A stretch of 64,000 nucleotides of DNA, taken from assembly GCA_963921425.1 (NCBI GenBank), contig OY992837.1, forward strand, positions 20,972,630 through 21,036,629, in the 5' to 3' direction. Under the pieces are notes generated by a model. The model was not told the origin of the DNA, ran no database searches, and saw nothing but the letters and a program-made list of their open reading frames with translations. Origin of the DNA: Dryas octopetala (taxonomy: Eukaryota; Streptophyta; Magnoliopsida; Rosales; Rosaceae). Below are positions 34,277-45,667 of this stretch, one piece after another. Numbering within the stretch: position 1 is the stretch's first letter; the number at the start of each line of letters is the position of its first letter. Made by a program: the position numbers and the translations under genes.

Positions 34277-34960
34277 TAATAACTGTGTGCTTCATTGTTT
34301 TGGATCATGCATGCATATATAGTGTCCAAAGCAACCTGGTGGCATAAAATGTGGTTATTATGAAATGCGCTACATGAAGAAAATTATTGACGATACCAAC
34401 CTTGCTTATTAGACAAAGGTCAGATTTCCATTTCATCAAAAACCTGGCCCATGTCTCTGTTAACCTAGCTTGTGTGGTTTTGTTAATTGGTCTATTATTT
34501 TGGATACTTGAACTTGGTGTAGTTTGTATTGTCTTTGTGTTGTTCATGTATTTGGATATATAATTGATTACTGCCTTTGGATTGAATACTTGGAGTATGG
34601 TTTTTAATTAATGCATTTTGGAACTGATCCGATTTGCGTTTGTTGCTTAAGTAATACTTGAATCTATATATATATTATAATTATGCTTTTTTTTTTTTTT
34701 TTTCCTTAAAGTGATTCATTGTATTGCCCAAATTATTGAATAAGTTAGATGACTTGGAGAAAATGCATATATATATGTTCCTTTGATGTTTTCAGTGGAC
34801 CAAGACAAAGCGTTGCACATACACTCAAGTACAAATAGATGAGGTACGGATGGAATGGGGAGATTTTGTCAACGCCAAAAATTTCTAGACTGACAAGTTG
34901 GTAGGTGGTGTACGTTTTGCCTTTTTTTGGATAAGGTTTGCTGCTGCATGCATGCTGATA

Positions 34961-35111
34961 TTTTGCAAAGGATGGGAGAAGATTGAAGATTTGCAACTTT
35001 TAGGAATATATGTGTGCTGCCAATCCAATATTTTGTAAAGGATGGGAGGAGATTGAAGATTTTGCAGCTTTTAGGAATATATGTGTGCTGCCAAGCCAAT
35101 ATTTTGTAAAG
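34961..35111 (+). repeat. Tandem duplication (~70 bp x 2) near the cut end of CACTA B
   Basis: TTTTG(C/T)AAAGGATGGGAG starts at 34961 and 35031 and a third partial start lies at 35102 (spacing 70 and 71). The unit is the 3' UTR of the Ulp1 gene and is single-copy in A (11466-11535). Confidence 0.85.
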
Positions 35112-35132
35112 GATGTCAGATTTTAGAACTGT

Positions 35133-36497
35133 TTATTCGTTTTTAGCCAAGCTTAAGGTTGGCCAAAAGCAACACTTTGGTCTTTTTTCGTATAAGTGCA
35201 AGGCGTGCCACCGTCAAGCCAAGTTTTGGCTCGATCGGAATGTGATAGTGATTGGGTTGAGTAACTGCGCCTAAATTGACTCTTATCAAGCGATTGATCG
35301 GCCAAGCTAGGAACCACTCTTGGCCTAGGTTCTTTTCTAGCCTCGGGGACAAGGCTCTCAAAGGCCTAGTCGGAATAGGAATCCGACCCACTAGTTGGCC
35401 TCCTTAGAATTACATGATCCAACTCGTGCACAAAGTGGTGTAAGACTGTAAGTGCCTAAACAAAACAAAGAAACTATAGATAACAAAAATATAATGAAAC
35501 TTAATACGATCTTGACCAACCAAGTTAACTTCAAGATTCAAAGAAACAATGAAAATAGCAAGCATTAGATTGAGGGCGAATGAAAGAAAATTGCATTAAA
35601 ATTGAAGTAAGGACAAATAAAGTTGCATGAAAAGTAAAGAACAAAACTAAATCGATACCACAAGCCTTTGGGAAAGATAATGGCAGAGCTACAAACCTAG
35701 TGAACTAGAACTATTCAAAACCTAAAAGCACCTTGAATGGTAGCAACTAAGTAAAATCGAAAGCAAAAGAACTTTGAGAGATTCTTGAGAGCCTGAGAAG
35801 TTTGTGAGTTGATTGTTGTGTGTTGTGTGTTGAATGTCCCTCTTTTTCTTCTAAATGCATCTATATATAGGGGTTGGCATAGCAATGGGCCATTACTTGG
35901 CCCGAAATTCCCTTCAGACTCCTTGTACGGATGGGATTTGAGCTCTCTTGAATTTAGGATTCGACCAGATTCTTCCTTGATAACTACGTGATCTTGAACA
36001 TTGATGGTCGATCGGAATCCTTTCCAAATTTGAACTCTTTACTTGGACCTCTTGGCTGCATGATTCATTCAAGACTCTTGGATTTGAGCTCTCCCTTAGG
36101 CGGAATTCTAGCTTAAGTATAACTTCTTGGTGGATGAGAAATCTTTATGTAACTTGGACGGAGCCATTATTGGTTAAGAAATTCCATCAAGAAGCTTTTG
36201 GGCTTGATCGAACTCTTTGAGGCTTTAAGCTTAATAAAAAAATTCGACCCAAGCTTAATTAAAAAATTAAAATAAAATGAAACGACCCAGCCTCAAAACT
36301 AGGCTGGAATATACCTAATAATAAAACTGCCCAGCCCATTTTTATCTTCGATCGGGCCGATTTTGTTATTTTAAATACATAACCCGACCTCAAACTAGGC
36401 CGGAATTATTTCTCTTTGCTTAAAATTATACATAGCCTAGCAAATTGCATTTAGTTGGGCCAACTCATTCTATAAAAGCACGAGGGAAAGAGATGAC
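35133..36497 (-). other. LTR-like sequence of unknown family
   Basis: CACTA B homology ends at about 35132. The following 1.36 kb has no coding sequence. On the minus strand there is a TATA-like block (CCCTATATATAGATGC, around 35860-35875) followed by a probable transcribed leader, as in an LTR promoter. The borders were not identified. An unassigned LTR fragment is my best reading; host intergenic DNA is the alternative. Confidence 0.35.
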
Positions 36498-38557
36498 TGT
36501 TGTAAAATTTTATTTACTCACAAATATACGAGTCTAGTAGTATATTAACGAGGTCGAACCTCAAGGAGCGATGCAAAACGATACACTAAGCTTAAACTTA
36601 AGTTAATTTAGAACTAACCTAGTTTGGAAATTTTGTTGGTTTGTGAGGCAATTTAAAATAAAATGCAACTAAAGTAAAAAGCAAATAAAGTAGATGAGAA
36701 TATAATAAAGTAAATAAAGATGCAAGAATTTAAATATCAAATCTAGAAAAGAAAATAACAACTTTTTGGTTTTAGAAGCTAAACAATGGTATAAGAACAG
36801 GTTAGGGTTATACACCACTTATGAACATATTAAATGAGATTTTTAGTAATTTCCCCAAAAAGGAGGGCATGCAAGAGTCACTTGATGTTTCTTACAAAGA
36901 TAAATATGAATTAAGCACAAAAGTTGAAGATTTATATGGTAGATCTTGATTTTGCTTAGAAAATACAAACTTTAAGCAACTCAAATGAACCAAAACTAAG
37001 GAACAACTAGAGTTCAAAAAAGTTTGTGTTTAAAAAAATTAACCATAAAGCTAAAATGTGGAAAGATGATCTAACTACCCATAATATATGACATTATGGG
37101 TGAAAAATGATCTCTTTCTCATTTTAATATCAAAATTTAGAGCTTGTAGGATCTTAAACAAGGAAAAATTTAACATAAAGACCTCACATAATAATGTTCA
37201 TGGTGGTGCTTCTCCCTTACCTTGGTAAGGGGGTTTAGTGACCACTCATAATCTTATATCTTAAATAAAAATAAAGAAATAAATAAACGAGCATGTAATA
37301 TATAGAACAATAAAATAATTAAATAACACTACTAATAATAAAGTAAATAACTACATAAAATAAAATGCATAAAGTAAAAAATATTAGGAGAAGAGAGACA
37401 TAATATTAAAGTTAACCATAAAGTAAATAACTACATAAAATAAAAGGCATAAAGTAAATAAAGGATTAGAAGAAGAGAGAAGAGAGACATAATATTAAAA
37501 TTTCATTAATTAAAATGCAAGAAAATTACAATCCTATTCTCTCTTAAACATCATAGCCGAATGGCTTGAGAGAGAAATCCTAGGAAAATACTAGAAAAGA
37601 CAGAAAATTAAATTCTAGACTAAAAAATATGGTAAAGGGGCTAAATGCTTCCTTATATAGGCAAAACTTAGGGTAGAAAATATCAAAAGGGGGGACATGT
37701 GGTAGCTTATGTAAGGCTGAAAGGATAGCTGGTGACACTATTTGAGATGAGGATCAGCACAAGAGGGCGCTGGATAAGTGTGGAAGCAATTGGAAGATGG
37801 GACACGTGTCGCAGTGTGGTTGGTTGAAAGAAGATTAATCAACCAAATTGCTGGGCGGAAGGAAAAGAGAAGCGGCTGGCAGCTTAGAGCTGGCTGAGTT
37901 GCGGCTGCATGGGAAGACGTGAGAGAGAGAGAGAGAAGACGAAATGGGGGCGGCTTGAAGGCTTGGCTGGCTGGGAGCTTGGTTTGTGGCTGGCATGGGG
38001 AGGTGTGCATCAGCATGCTGAAGGGATGAGAGGAAGTTGAAGGCGTTGGGGTGCTTTTCTTGAGTGTGCCACATGTCACTTTGGTATTGGCTGAGAGTTT
38101 GATTAATCAAACCAATTGGTTGCTTGTTGCTGGGGCGGAAGAAATGATGGCCACGTGGCGACGTTGTATTGGCTGGAGCTAATATTAATCACATCACTTT
38201 GATTTGGGCGGAAGTGTGCTGTTGTGACTCTTCAACTTCCATTTGAAATGGGCCGGGCCATGTGCATGAATTTGGGCCACTGCAACTTATTTTCTTCTTT
38301 TTTTTATTTGGGCTTTTAACTTTAAAAATCTACAAAACACAAATAAAACTAATTAATAAAAAAATTCTAAATTTTAATCTAGCCTAAATAAAAATAAATG
38401 CAACCTAATAAAATCTAAGAAAAATAACAAAAACTAATAAAATCCGCTAATTAACTAAATAGTAAAAATAAGAATTAAAACTCTAAAAATTGCTAAAAGA
38501 CATAGTCAAAAATATATGATTTTAAGGATAAAATATGTATATAAATTAAGCTCAACA
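36498..38557 (-). repeat. Athila-like 3' LTR (2060 bp, minus strand)
   Basis: On the minus strand the unit begins TGTTGAGCTTAATTTATATAC (38557) and ends TTTTACAACA (36498), giving the 5-bp inverted ends TGTTG/CAACA. A minus-strand TATA-like block (GCCTATATAAGG) lies near 37658. The U5-like end contains the CCTTGAGGTTCGACCTCG motif also seen in the LTR at 40638-42673. A purine-rich tract (GGTTTGGGGGTATT) precedes it at 38558-38575, as expected for a polypurine tract. The minus-strand frames at 37738-38110 are compositional and not called. Confidence 0.75.
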
Positions 38558-40302
38558 AATACCCCCAAACCTACATTTTGCTAGTCCTCGAGCAAAACTA
38601 AAATAAAAAGAAATTGATTCCTTCAATTTTTCTCAGAGAAATTCTATTAATAAAATGGATAAAATTTGGAAACACAATTTAACTACCCTAACACTTAAAC
38701 ATGCACTCAAGAATATGAATAAGAGATTAAATATTATTCAAAGTGGAAAAATCATCTTTAAATATTATAAACTCAGAGTATAAGTGCATAAAACCAACAA
38801 AGAATGCAATTTTTAATCTCTAAGTAAAATAAAATTAAATCACCTTTGGAAAATATGCTTTGACTCCAATTCTCACAAGATAAATCACTCTTAAATGAAG
38901 CACATAGAGATGGTTTGATTATTTTCTCTCAAGTTATATGTGAGTATGAGCAAATGTGAACAATTTTCAAAGATAACTCACATATAAGAATCATGAAGAA
39001 CGAAATTATAGAGAAAATAAAAGATCTCATGAAAGGAAATCAAATATATGAAAATATTGAATCAAGCACTTTAATTCCTACTCATTCTCTCTCCACATTC
39101 TAACCAAACTCTTCCTAAGATCAAACATGATTTTTATTGGCTTGTAATGTAAGGCTAAGGTGGAAAATGTAAGACATTTCTGAGAAAGTTTATTTTGAAA
39201 ATAAAATAATACTAAGGCATTTCTTTTTCTCTCATTTCCCTTTTTTTTTTTGAACATTTCTTTTTATTGAAGTAAATAATAACATAAAGAGAGATACTAA
39301 TAACATAATGCCTATTTTTTACTTTTTCTAACAATTCTCAGAAAAGAGGGTGATAATGTTTAACAAACGAAAAAGACTAAAACTAAGGGTCAAAATGGAT
39401 ACTAGTGGTAACGTTTTATTTAATGACAAAGAATGGCAAGAAAGGCTCAAACAAAAATGGCCTAAAATCATTTCCTAAGTCAAGTATGGTTATGATGCTA
39501 CAATTGAACTAAAGGAGCTTAAAGTGCAATGATTCAAAATTCAATGTTATTTTCAAGTAATTGACCAAACAAGAAAGAATAATGAGATCATCAACGACAA
39601 AATGTGGACCCAAGAAAAATTTAGAGATAAATGTATAACACTCACAAAAATAGAATGGCTCTAAACTCACTAGGGTCAAGTCTCCACTATTTTTCCTTAG
39701 GTAATTCAATTAAAATTTCACTCTTTAATTTCAAAATGCAATTATTGGCTTAAGTGCAAAAATATTTCAAGTTTTAGAATTAATAAAAAATGATTATATT
39801 ATGAAAATAATAGGAAATCTAATGAGAGATTGAGAGATATTCTTAATTTGCATGCAAAAATATTAAAGTAGAGAATCATGTATTTCCTAAAGCTAAGCAT
39901 TGAATGTAAGAAAATCAATCTCATCATGGTGAAGCAATCAACACAAAAGTAAAACTAAATTTTTATATATATATATATATATATTTTTAAAACTAGAAAA
40001 GTACTAGAAAATTCAAGTAAAGTTTCAAAACTCCATCCCCAAACCTAAATCAAACATTGTCCTCAATGATTGGAAAGGAAAAACATGACAATGACAAAAA
40101 ATAAGAAAGAAGATGGTGAAAAGAAATTACCTGAAAAAGGATACGTACTCTCATTTCTTTGAAATTACCAACAATGAAGCTCAACAAATAATGAATGATA
40201 ATTTCCAAAGATATGTAGAGAATATACACAGAACAAGAAAGAAAAACAAAAGAAAAGAAAAGAAAAGAAAAAATCCTAAATTAAGGAACTAAACAAAGAA
40301 CA
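38558..40302 (-). other. Athila-like 3' non-coding region with two purine tracts
   Basis: Non-coding AT-rich DNA between the integrase end and the 3' LTR. On the minus strand it contains a CATTGAGGACAATG motif followed by TTTAGGTTTGGGGATGG (40065-40029) near its start and the LTR-proximal polypurine tract at its end. In Athila elements an env-like ORF may occupy this interval; none is readable here. An (AT)n run lies at 39964-39982. Confidence 0.6.
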
Positions 40303-40637
40303 TCAATCATGATAAATGGGATCACAAAGTAAGACTTCCTCCACCTCATAATTTTGGAACTCAAGAAATGGTTTCAATCTTTGACCATTGACTTTAAAAA
40401 CATCACCATTTTTAGGATTTTCAATTTCAACTGCCCCATGAGGAAAAATAGTGCGAACAAGGAAAGGACCAGTCCAACGAGACTTCAATTTACCAGGAAA
40501 AAGATGCAAACAAGAATTATACAAGAGAACTTTTTGATTAGGTGAAAAAGTTTTCCTCAAAATGTGTTTATCATGGAATACCTTCATACGGTCCTTGTAA
40601 GTTTTAGCAGACAATTTTGACAACCAACCACCGACCC
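40303..40637 (-). pseudogene. Athila-like integrase C-terminal fragment
   Basis: The minus-strand reading has [58 protein letters not shown] and [11 protein letters not shown], followed by a stop at 40303. This is the characteristic C-terminal end of Athila/Tat integrases. The catalytic core and everything upstream are missing: homology ends at 40637, where a plus-strand LTR begins. It is a truncated fragment of the element whose 3' LTR is 36498-38557. Confidence 0.85.
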
Positions 40638-41744
40638 ATGTTGAGTGCTCAATTTATGTTATTTTATGATACTAACTCTCTAACCTAGAGTGTAAGAACT
40701 CGACATTTTGTGTCTTGATAGTTTGTTTAGTGTTTTGTAGGTAAAATGAAGCAATGATGAAAAAAGAACCTAAAAGAGCCATTTTAAGACATTTCCTAAT
40801 CACACTAGGAAAATAGGAGAAATTCTAGTCAAACTAGAAAAGCTGAAATCTTAGTCAAAGGAGGATTCCTAGTTACACAAGGAAAGATCAAGTCTTGGAG
40901 GAGAAGAAATCATCATTGTCCGAGTTCATATTTGAGAAATCTCAATTGAAGCAGGAAATCCTGGTTGGAGTAGGAAACCTAACCCTAGTAGGAGAAGTAG
41001 TCCTATTCATGTTGGTAGTCATGAGGAGCAAGATGGAAATTGAAATCCAAGTTTACGAGGAATCCTAGGTGGACTAGGAGATGTTGGTCAAAGTCAAGGT
41101 CAAAGGTTCTAGAACCTTCTACATGCATCTGTTTGGGCCATGCGTATAACCCTAGCTCAAGAAGACCAAGGCCATGCGCCTAACCCTAGCCCACAAGGAG
41201 GGGGCCCAAGTCGACATTCAAGGAGCCTAAAGACTAAGCCCATGCGCCTATTCCTTGCCTTAGAAGACTTTCCCTATGCTGAAATCCTAATTTGGAAGGA
41301 AGATATTTGGAAGATTCAGTCAAAGATCACAACGAACCTAGCTGAAAAGGAAGTCAAAACCCTGGGAAATTGAACAGCAAATTTCGACAGCAATTCTGTA
41401 ACTCTCCAGAGTGAACCAGGTAGCATGCCATATATGGTTGGAAAGATACAGATGTTAGCTTCGCAGAGAATTGTACGGATTTTGATTTCGAGTTGTCTAG
41501 CTCAAGATATGGCCGTTTTAATGGAGGTAGCGCAGCAGTTCCGCCAACATAAAAAGAAGTTACGCCCAAATAAGCCCAAGGCCCATTTTTGGCTGAAAAT
41601 TCTAAGTCTTGATGTGCAAGGAATGCACTTGTCTCACATTGGAAAATCAACAAAACCTCTCCACTTCCTCACTACTATATAAGACCCTCACTCTTTCACA
41701 AACCCTAGACCCTTTTTCTTTACATTGTTTTATTTTCTGAAAGT

Positions 41745-41783
<39 letters not shown>

Positions 41784-42673
41784 GCATGGGTTTTTCTCTG
41801 TTTTCTTTCCCTTGTCTTTTTCTTTTGATTTTCTTCGTTCTCTTTAGTTAACTAGTTTGTTCTTGCTTTCATTGTATATTTAATGATTATAATGGAAGTT
41901 AGATCTTTTATTTTATTTTCTACGTTTTGAGTTTTTATTGCCTTTCTAAGTTAGATGATGAAACTTTAATTGTGAGTTATGCAATGGTGACACATGTGAT
42001 TTAATTTGATGTATGTAGTCAATTCTTGATCTCTAGTAAAATTGATTCTATTTGTTTGCACCCTTTGACTAGCTACCTTAGGGTAATTACATCTAGATTA
42101 TGTTGTGAAATTAAATAAGCTCAAAAGGATAATAATTTCAATTGGGAACAAATGAGTATCCTAAGAACGTACTCATGAGAAAAAGGATAATTGGATGCTC
42201 ATAGGTTATATTAAGGTGAGTTTATGCTCCATGTGTTTACTGTTTTCACAAAACGTAACGACTCTTGCATGAATAACAGTTGTCTTAGGTACGCTTAGGG
42301 AATATGCAAGTTAACTAACTAGGGGAGGTCTAAGAAGCTCCTAATTTATACATAAGGAGAATAATAGTTAAGAGTGTCCCTGAAAAGGCCTTCGGCTGGT
42401 AAACTTTATTATAATTATGCATTATCTTGAATTGCTTGGTTGTATTTCCATCAATTGGTAGTGTATTCTGAATTCTGAATTCTTGGCATTGCAATTGTGT
42501 GTGTATGTGGAGTGCGTAAGTTTCATAACCTACAAACCCCCTACCGTGTGTGTTAGTGAATTCTATTGGATAAGTTGAATTGGTTTGATGTGTATATATT
42601 TATTGCTCTTGGAATCGACCTCGTACTTATACGCTATGCTTACATGAGCGATGTGTATACTTGCGAGCTACAA
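40638..42673 (+). repeat. Solo-type Athila-like LTR (plus strand)
   Basis: It starts TGTTGAGTGCTCAATTTATG and ends ...GCGAGCTACAAC near 42673, about 2 kb. A TATA-like block CTACTATATAAGACC lies at 41671-41685 and is followed by a (GA)n tract (41748-41776) and a leader. The last 80 bp (GGAATCGACCTCGTACTTATAC) parallel the U5 end of the 36498-38557 LTR. No internal region follows, so it is a solo LTR or an end fragment. No 5-bp duplication is visible: ACCCA precedes and TTAGT follows. Frames at 41140-41682 have no recognisable product. Confidence 0.6.
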
Positions 42674-43123
42674 CTTAGTATTCGTTCTTAATTCCAAGTA
42701 AAACAAGTTATACAAAAAGGAGGAATAACCCATAATAGGTGGGTTAGTTGTGAGTCGGTTGCCGATGGCCGATAATGACCGATATATATAGGTGGATCGA
42801 TTAAAATTATTAGACCAACATTTAATTAATTTCAAAACCAATATCCGAACCAACTTTGATGGGTCAGTTGATATTATCTGCCCAACTTGGTGGGCCAGTT
42901 GTTGATAAAATTATCGGCTGGCCGATAATGGGTTGGTTGGCGGATACTAGCCAGTAAAACCGACCCATTCGCACCCTAATTAGTTAAGACCACCCTAAGA
43001 CGCATCCCCTATGGCCTTAAAAAAGCAAGTAAAAGTGGGTAGAGACCCAAAAGAGCCTAGAAAAAGGCAAGTAAACAAAAAAAACCCCCTACGGTTTAAA
43101 GAGGAAGTAGCACGACGGTGGCT
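42674..43123. other. Intergenic and probable promoter/5' UTR of NYN gene
   Basis: AT-rich at first, with repeated words around GGCCGATAATG (42760-42940) that suggest a degraded small hAT-like or other foldback element; borders were not resolved. The last 100 bases are purine-rich and lead into the NYN start codon. Confidence 0.4.
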
Positions 43124-45312
43124 ATGGAGGAGTCGCAGCACGTGGCTGCGAAGACGTCGGTGTGGTGGGACATAGAGAACTGTCAGGTCCCCAAGGGTTG
43201 CGACGCCAACGCCATCGCCCAGAACATAAGCTCCGCCCTCGCCAAGATCAATTACTGTGGGCCCCTCTCTATATCCGCCTACGGCGACATCACTCGCATC
43301 CCCGCCTCTGTCCAGAACGCGCTCTCCAGTACCGGCGTTGCCATCAACCACGTTCCTGCAGGTACACTGATGACCCACTGTGTTGAATTGTGATTTGATC
43401 AGCTTCATTCTAAGTTTAATTTTGCAATTTTTTTAATCAGATATATTTAGACAATTAGACGATTATTAAGTGGTTTATCACACAAAGGCATCCTTTATTA
43501 ATGCCAGCTCCTTTTATAATTATATATGTCTAGCTGCTTTAAAAAATTTCTTCCATTCCCTTTTCTTTTAACCTTGGGGCTAGTGATTTCGATTTCTAGG
43601 ATATGACACATTGCATTCTTTTGGTGAACCATCAATGTACTGTAGTCTGTGTCCTCTTTTGGGTTGCGCTGGCACGTACAAATTCTTGCGAGTAGCTGTG
43701 GGAGACATCCATGAGAGTCTGTTTGGTGTGGAAATTGGGATTGAGACTGAGTATGAGATTTTGTTATCATATTTGGTATTTGGTATGTATAATTTTAAGA
43801 ATGTGTTTTTTCTTTGACATAAGAATGAGATACCCATTTAGGGTGATTTGAAACCCATGAACCTTCATAAGTTTGCTACTCTCATTTATGAGAATGTATT
43901 TATTGTGGGTTTATATGATTAAATTACTCTTATCATAAGATGAAAATATTATAATTCTACCGTGAAAGTATGAATAAGTTTATTGTTTATTCATAATATT
44001 TCGTTGGATTTATTTCACATATAAAGCCTCCCTCCTTAGTTGTCTCATATTCATTCTTGTTTTTACCAGTTGTGATTATTGAATGTTTTGTTCTTTTGAA
44101 TTCCCTCACTGATTGCTTTCTCTTCTCAAGACCTTTATATTATGTTTTCCTATCCTCATCATCATAGTCTTCATTGAAAGCTCATGGTCTTAAACTTAAA
44201 CAGGCGTGAAAGATGCAAGTGACAAGAAGATTCTTGTTGATATGCTGTTCTGGGCAGTAGATAACCCTGCTCCTGCCAATTATCTGCTTATTTCTGGGGA
44301 CAGAGATTTCTCTTATGCTCTACACCAGTTACGCATGAGAAGATATAATATTCTTCTGGCACAACCACCACAAGCTTCCGCACCACTCACTGCTGCAGCA
44401 AAGAGTGTATGGCTTTGGACGAGCCTTTTAGCTGGAGGCCCCCCACTTACATGTGGTGAACCATCCCAGCAGCAGCTTGCTACTGGGACACTAGTCTCCA
44501 CTAGTAGGTCCACTCCCAATTGCTTCCTTACAAATTTCAACCCTTCAGCCAGTATTGAAAATAATTTCCTAGCCCTGCAAAACCAATATCCTCCTCCTTT
44601 GAGGCCCAACAACCTCCACATGCAACCTCCACATTACAATATGCTCCCTCCTAATTCTCAATATCTGCCTACTCCATCCTCCCCTGGTGTTGCGAACAAC
44701 ATTCCTATTAATGGTATATATGGAACTCAGGGCTGTGCACCAACTTCCGAATATGAAAACGAGTCCGCAATGGAATCTTTATCACACTTTGTGAATTGTA
44801 ACAAGAACAAGTTGAATGTCTCTATGGCAGAACTTGTAAACATGTTAGGGACAGCAGGGGATTCCTTTAAGAAAGGAAAAGCAAGCGAGGTGGTTGAGAT
44901 GGCTTCTACTTGTAAGGCTAAGTCCAAGCCGAAAGGCAACAACAAGCAAAACAATAGCATGAAGCCCAATGCCAAGATCCATAAGAAGCTGGAGCCAAAG
45001 ACGGTTTGTTACCATTGTGGCAAGGATGATCACTTGTTGAGGAATTGCATAGAATATACACTTTCTCTGGAGAGGGACAAAGATTCAAAAGGTATGTTGG
45101 CAACTTTTATTATGGAGTTAATATTAACTATTGATTCAGCTTCTACTTGTGTTATAGACTATGGTGCTATATGTAATTCTATGCAGGATCTAGTAAGTAG
45201 TAGAAGGTTGAGCAAAATTAGAATTTTTCTCATAGTTGATATTGAAGCTAAGGTTTCAGTGTTGACTATTGGGACGAACGTCGTAAGGCTTCCTTCCGGA
45301 AAGGTTCTATAG
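43124..45312 (+). CDS. NYN-domain (MARF1/limkain-type) RNase gene, fused to copia gag
   Basis: Exon 1 is 43124-43361 and exon 2 is 44204-45312, with a GT-AG intron of 842 bp; they join in phase to 448 codons. ATG 43124 is preferred over an in-frame GTG two codons upstream. The NYN domain spans about residues 10-165: SVWWDIENCQVP, SISAYGD, GVAINHVPAGVKDASDKKIL, LFWAVDNPAPANYLLISGDR and DFSYALHQLRMRRYNILLAQ. The acidic residues of the PIN-like nuclease site are present (D in WWDIEN, D/D in SGDRDFS). After a Pro/Gln-rich linker the frame passes at about 44780 into Ty1/copia gag (NKLNVSMAELVNML), a CCHC knuckle (CYHCGKDDHLLRNC) and the start of protease, then stops. The normal C-terminus of the plant family is missing. 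It may be a transcribed chimera or a pseudogene; both exons are open. Confidence 0.75.
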
Positions 45313-45570
45313 TTCCGAGATTGCTTTTGCAATTGAGGCATGTACAATTTGTTATGATATTATTGTTTTTAAATTGTGAGGCTAGTTAATGGCTTGTATT
45401 ATCTCAATATGGCTACTAGCTTTAACTGCCTTGAATATATCTAACAGTGTCACATATAGATCTAAAAGGCCTACGGATAAGGTTAATACAAATTGCCTTT
45501 GACATTTTGGGTTTGGCTCATATGAGTAATGACATGATACAAAAGTTGGTCAAGATGGGTCACTAATTAA
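44780..45570 (+). mobile_element. Ty1/copia gag-protease fragment
   Basis: It begins inside gag (FVNCNKNKLNVSMAELVNML), continues through a basic linker and the CCHC zinc knuckle (45007-45048), then protease-like sequence (LILTIDSASTCVIDYGA), where the usual DSGA active site reads DYGA. After the stop at 45312 the decayed homology goes on (a GAG-pre-integrase-like SNDMIQKLVKMGH at about 45524-45562). No LTR is present on either side. It is therefore a fragment joined directly to the NYN exon, not a canonical insertion. Confidence 0.78.
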
Positions 45571-45667
45571 TTAGATTTATTTGTTTGAGAAAAATTAAAA
45601 GTTAATCAATTGGCCCAATTTTGGTTGCTAATTAGATTAATTAGTAGCGACAATAGTTTAGGCCTTA

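Larger units (their letters stand above)
27148..34890 (+). pseudogene. TnpA-like / Ulp1 protease gene, element B
   Basis: Exons parallel those of A: 27148-27523 (TPRKKKCAAK; Lys-rich; then VGRKMKVEFNSYRAPCGE), 28004-28214 (RKHFLASAGSEWRTFKTTL), 28306-28356 joined across an insert to 29171-29194, 29272-29383, 29482-29676, 29681-29905, 31440-31707, 31804-31980, 32066-32160 (HWILTILNEDKDMVFIMDP), 34322-34411 (QPGGIKCGYYEMRYMK) and 34797-34887 (TKRCTYTQVQIDEVRMEWGD). The Ulp1 His, Asp and Cys positions can still be found, but stops (for example 29560, 31901, 34412) and two insertions break the gene. In CACTA elements this protease-like protein is accessory; its substrate is not established. Confidence 0.75.
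22434..35132 (+). mobile_element. CACTA (En/Spm) element 'B', 3' end truncated
   Basis: The left end CATTACTACAAAACTGTC at 22434 is a two-base variant of the family terminus, preceded by ATA. Order: subterminal repeats, non-coding leader with an intron, Transposase_assoc domain, Transposase_21 (Tnp2), DUF4218, partial DUF4216, then the TnpA-like/Ulp1 gene. Homology to A stops at about 35132, before the 3' subterminal repeats, so the right terminus is lost. B carries two later insertions (28357-29170 and 32421-34276). Multiple stops and shifts make it inactive. It inserted into a gypsy gag region. Confidence 0.86.

Noticed and set aside
24010..35132. Element B as an autonomous CACTA
   Set aside because: Stops, frameshifts, two insertions, half a DUF4216 and a missing 3' terminus all exclude it.
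37738..38110. Two overlapping minus-strand frames of about 100 codons inside the Athila LTR
   Set aside because: Compositional artefacts of a GC-richer patch; no homology pattern and LTR context.
41140..41682. Plus-strand frames of 77 and 85 codons in the solo-type LTR
   Set aside because: They precede the LTR TATA box, lack any domain, and have counterparts on the minus strand of similar length.
36498..42673. 36498-38557 and 40638-42673 as the two LTRs of one element
   Set aside because: They lie in opposite orientation and their bodies differ; only the end motifs are shared.
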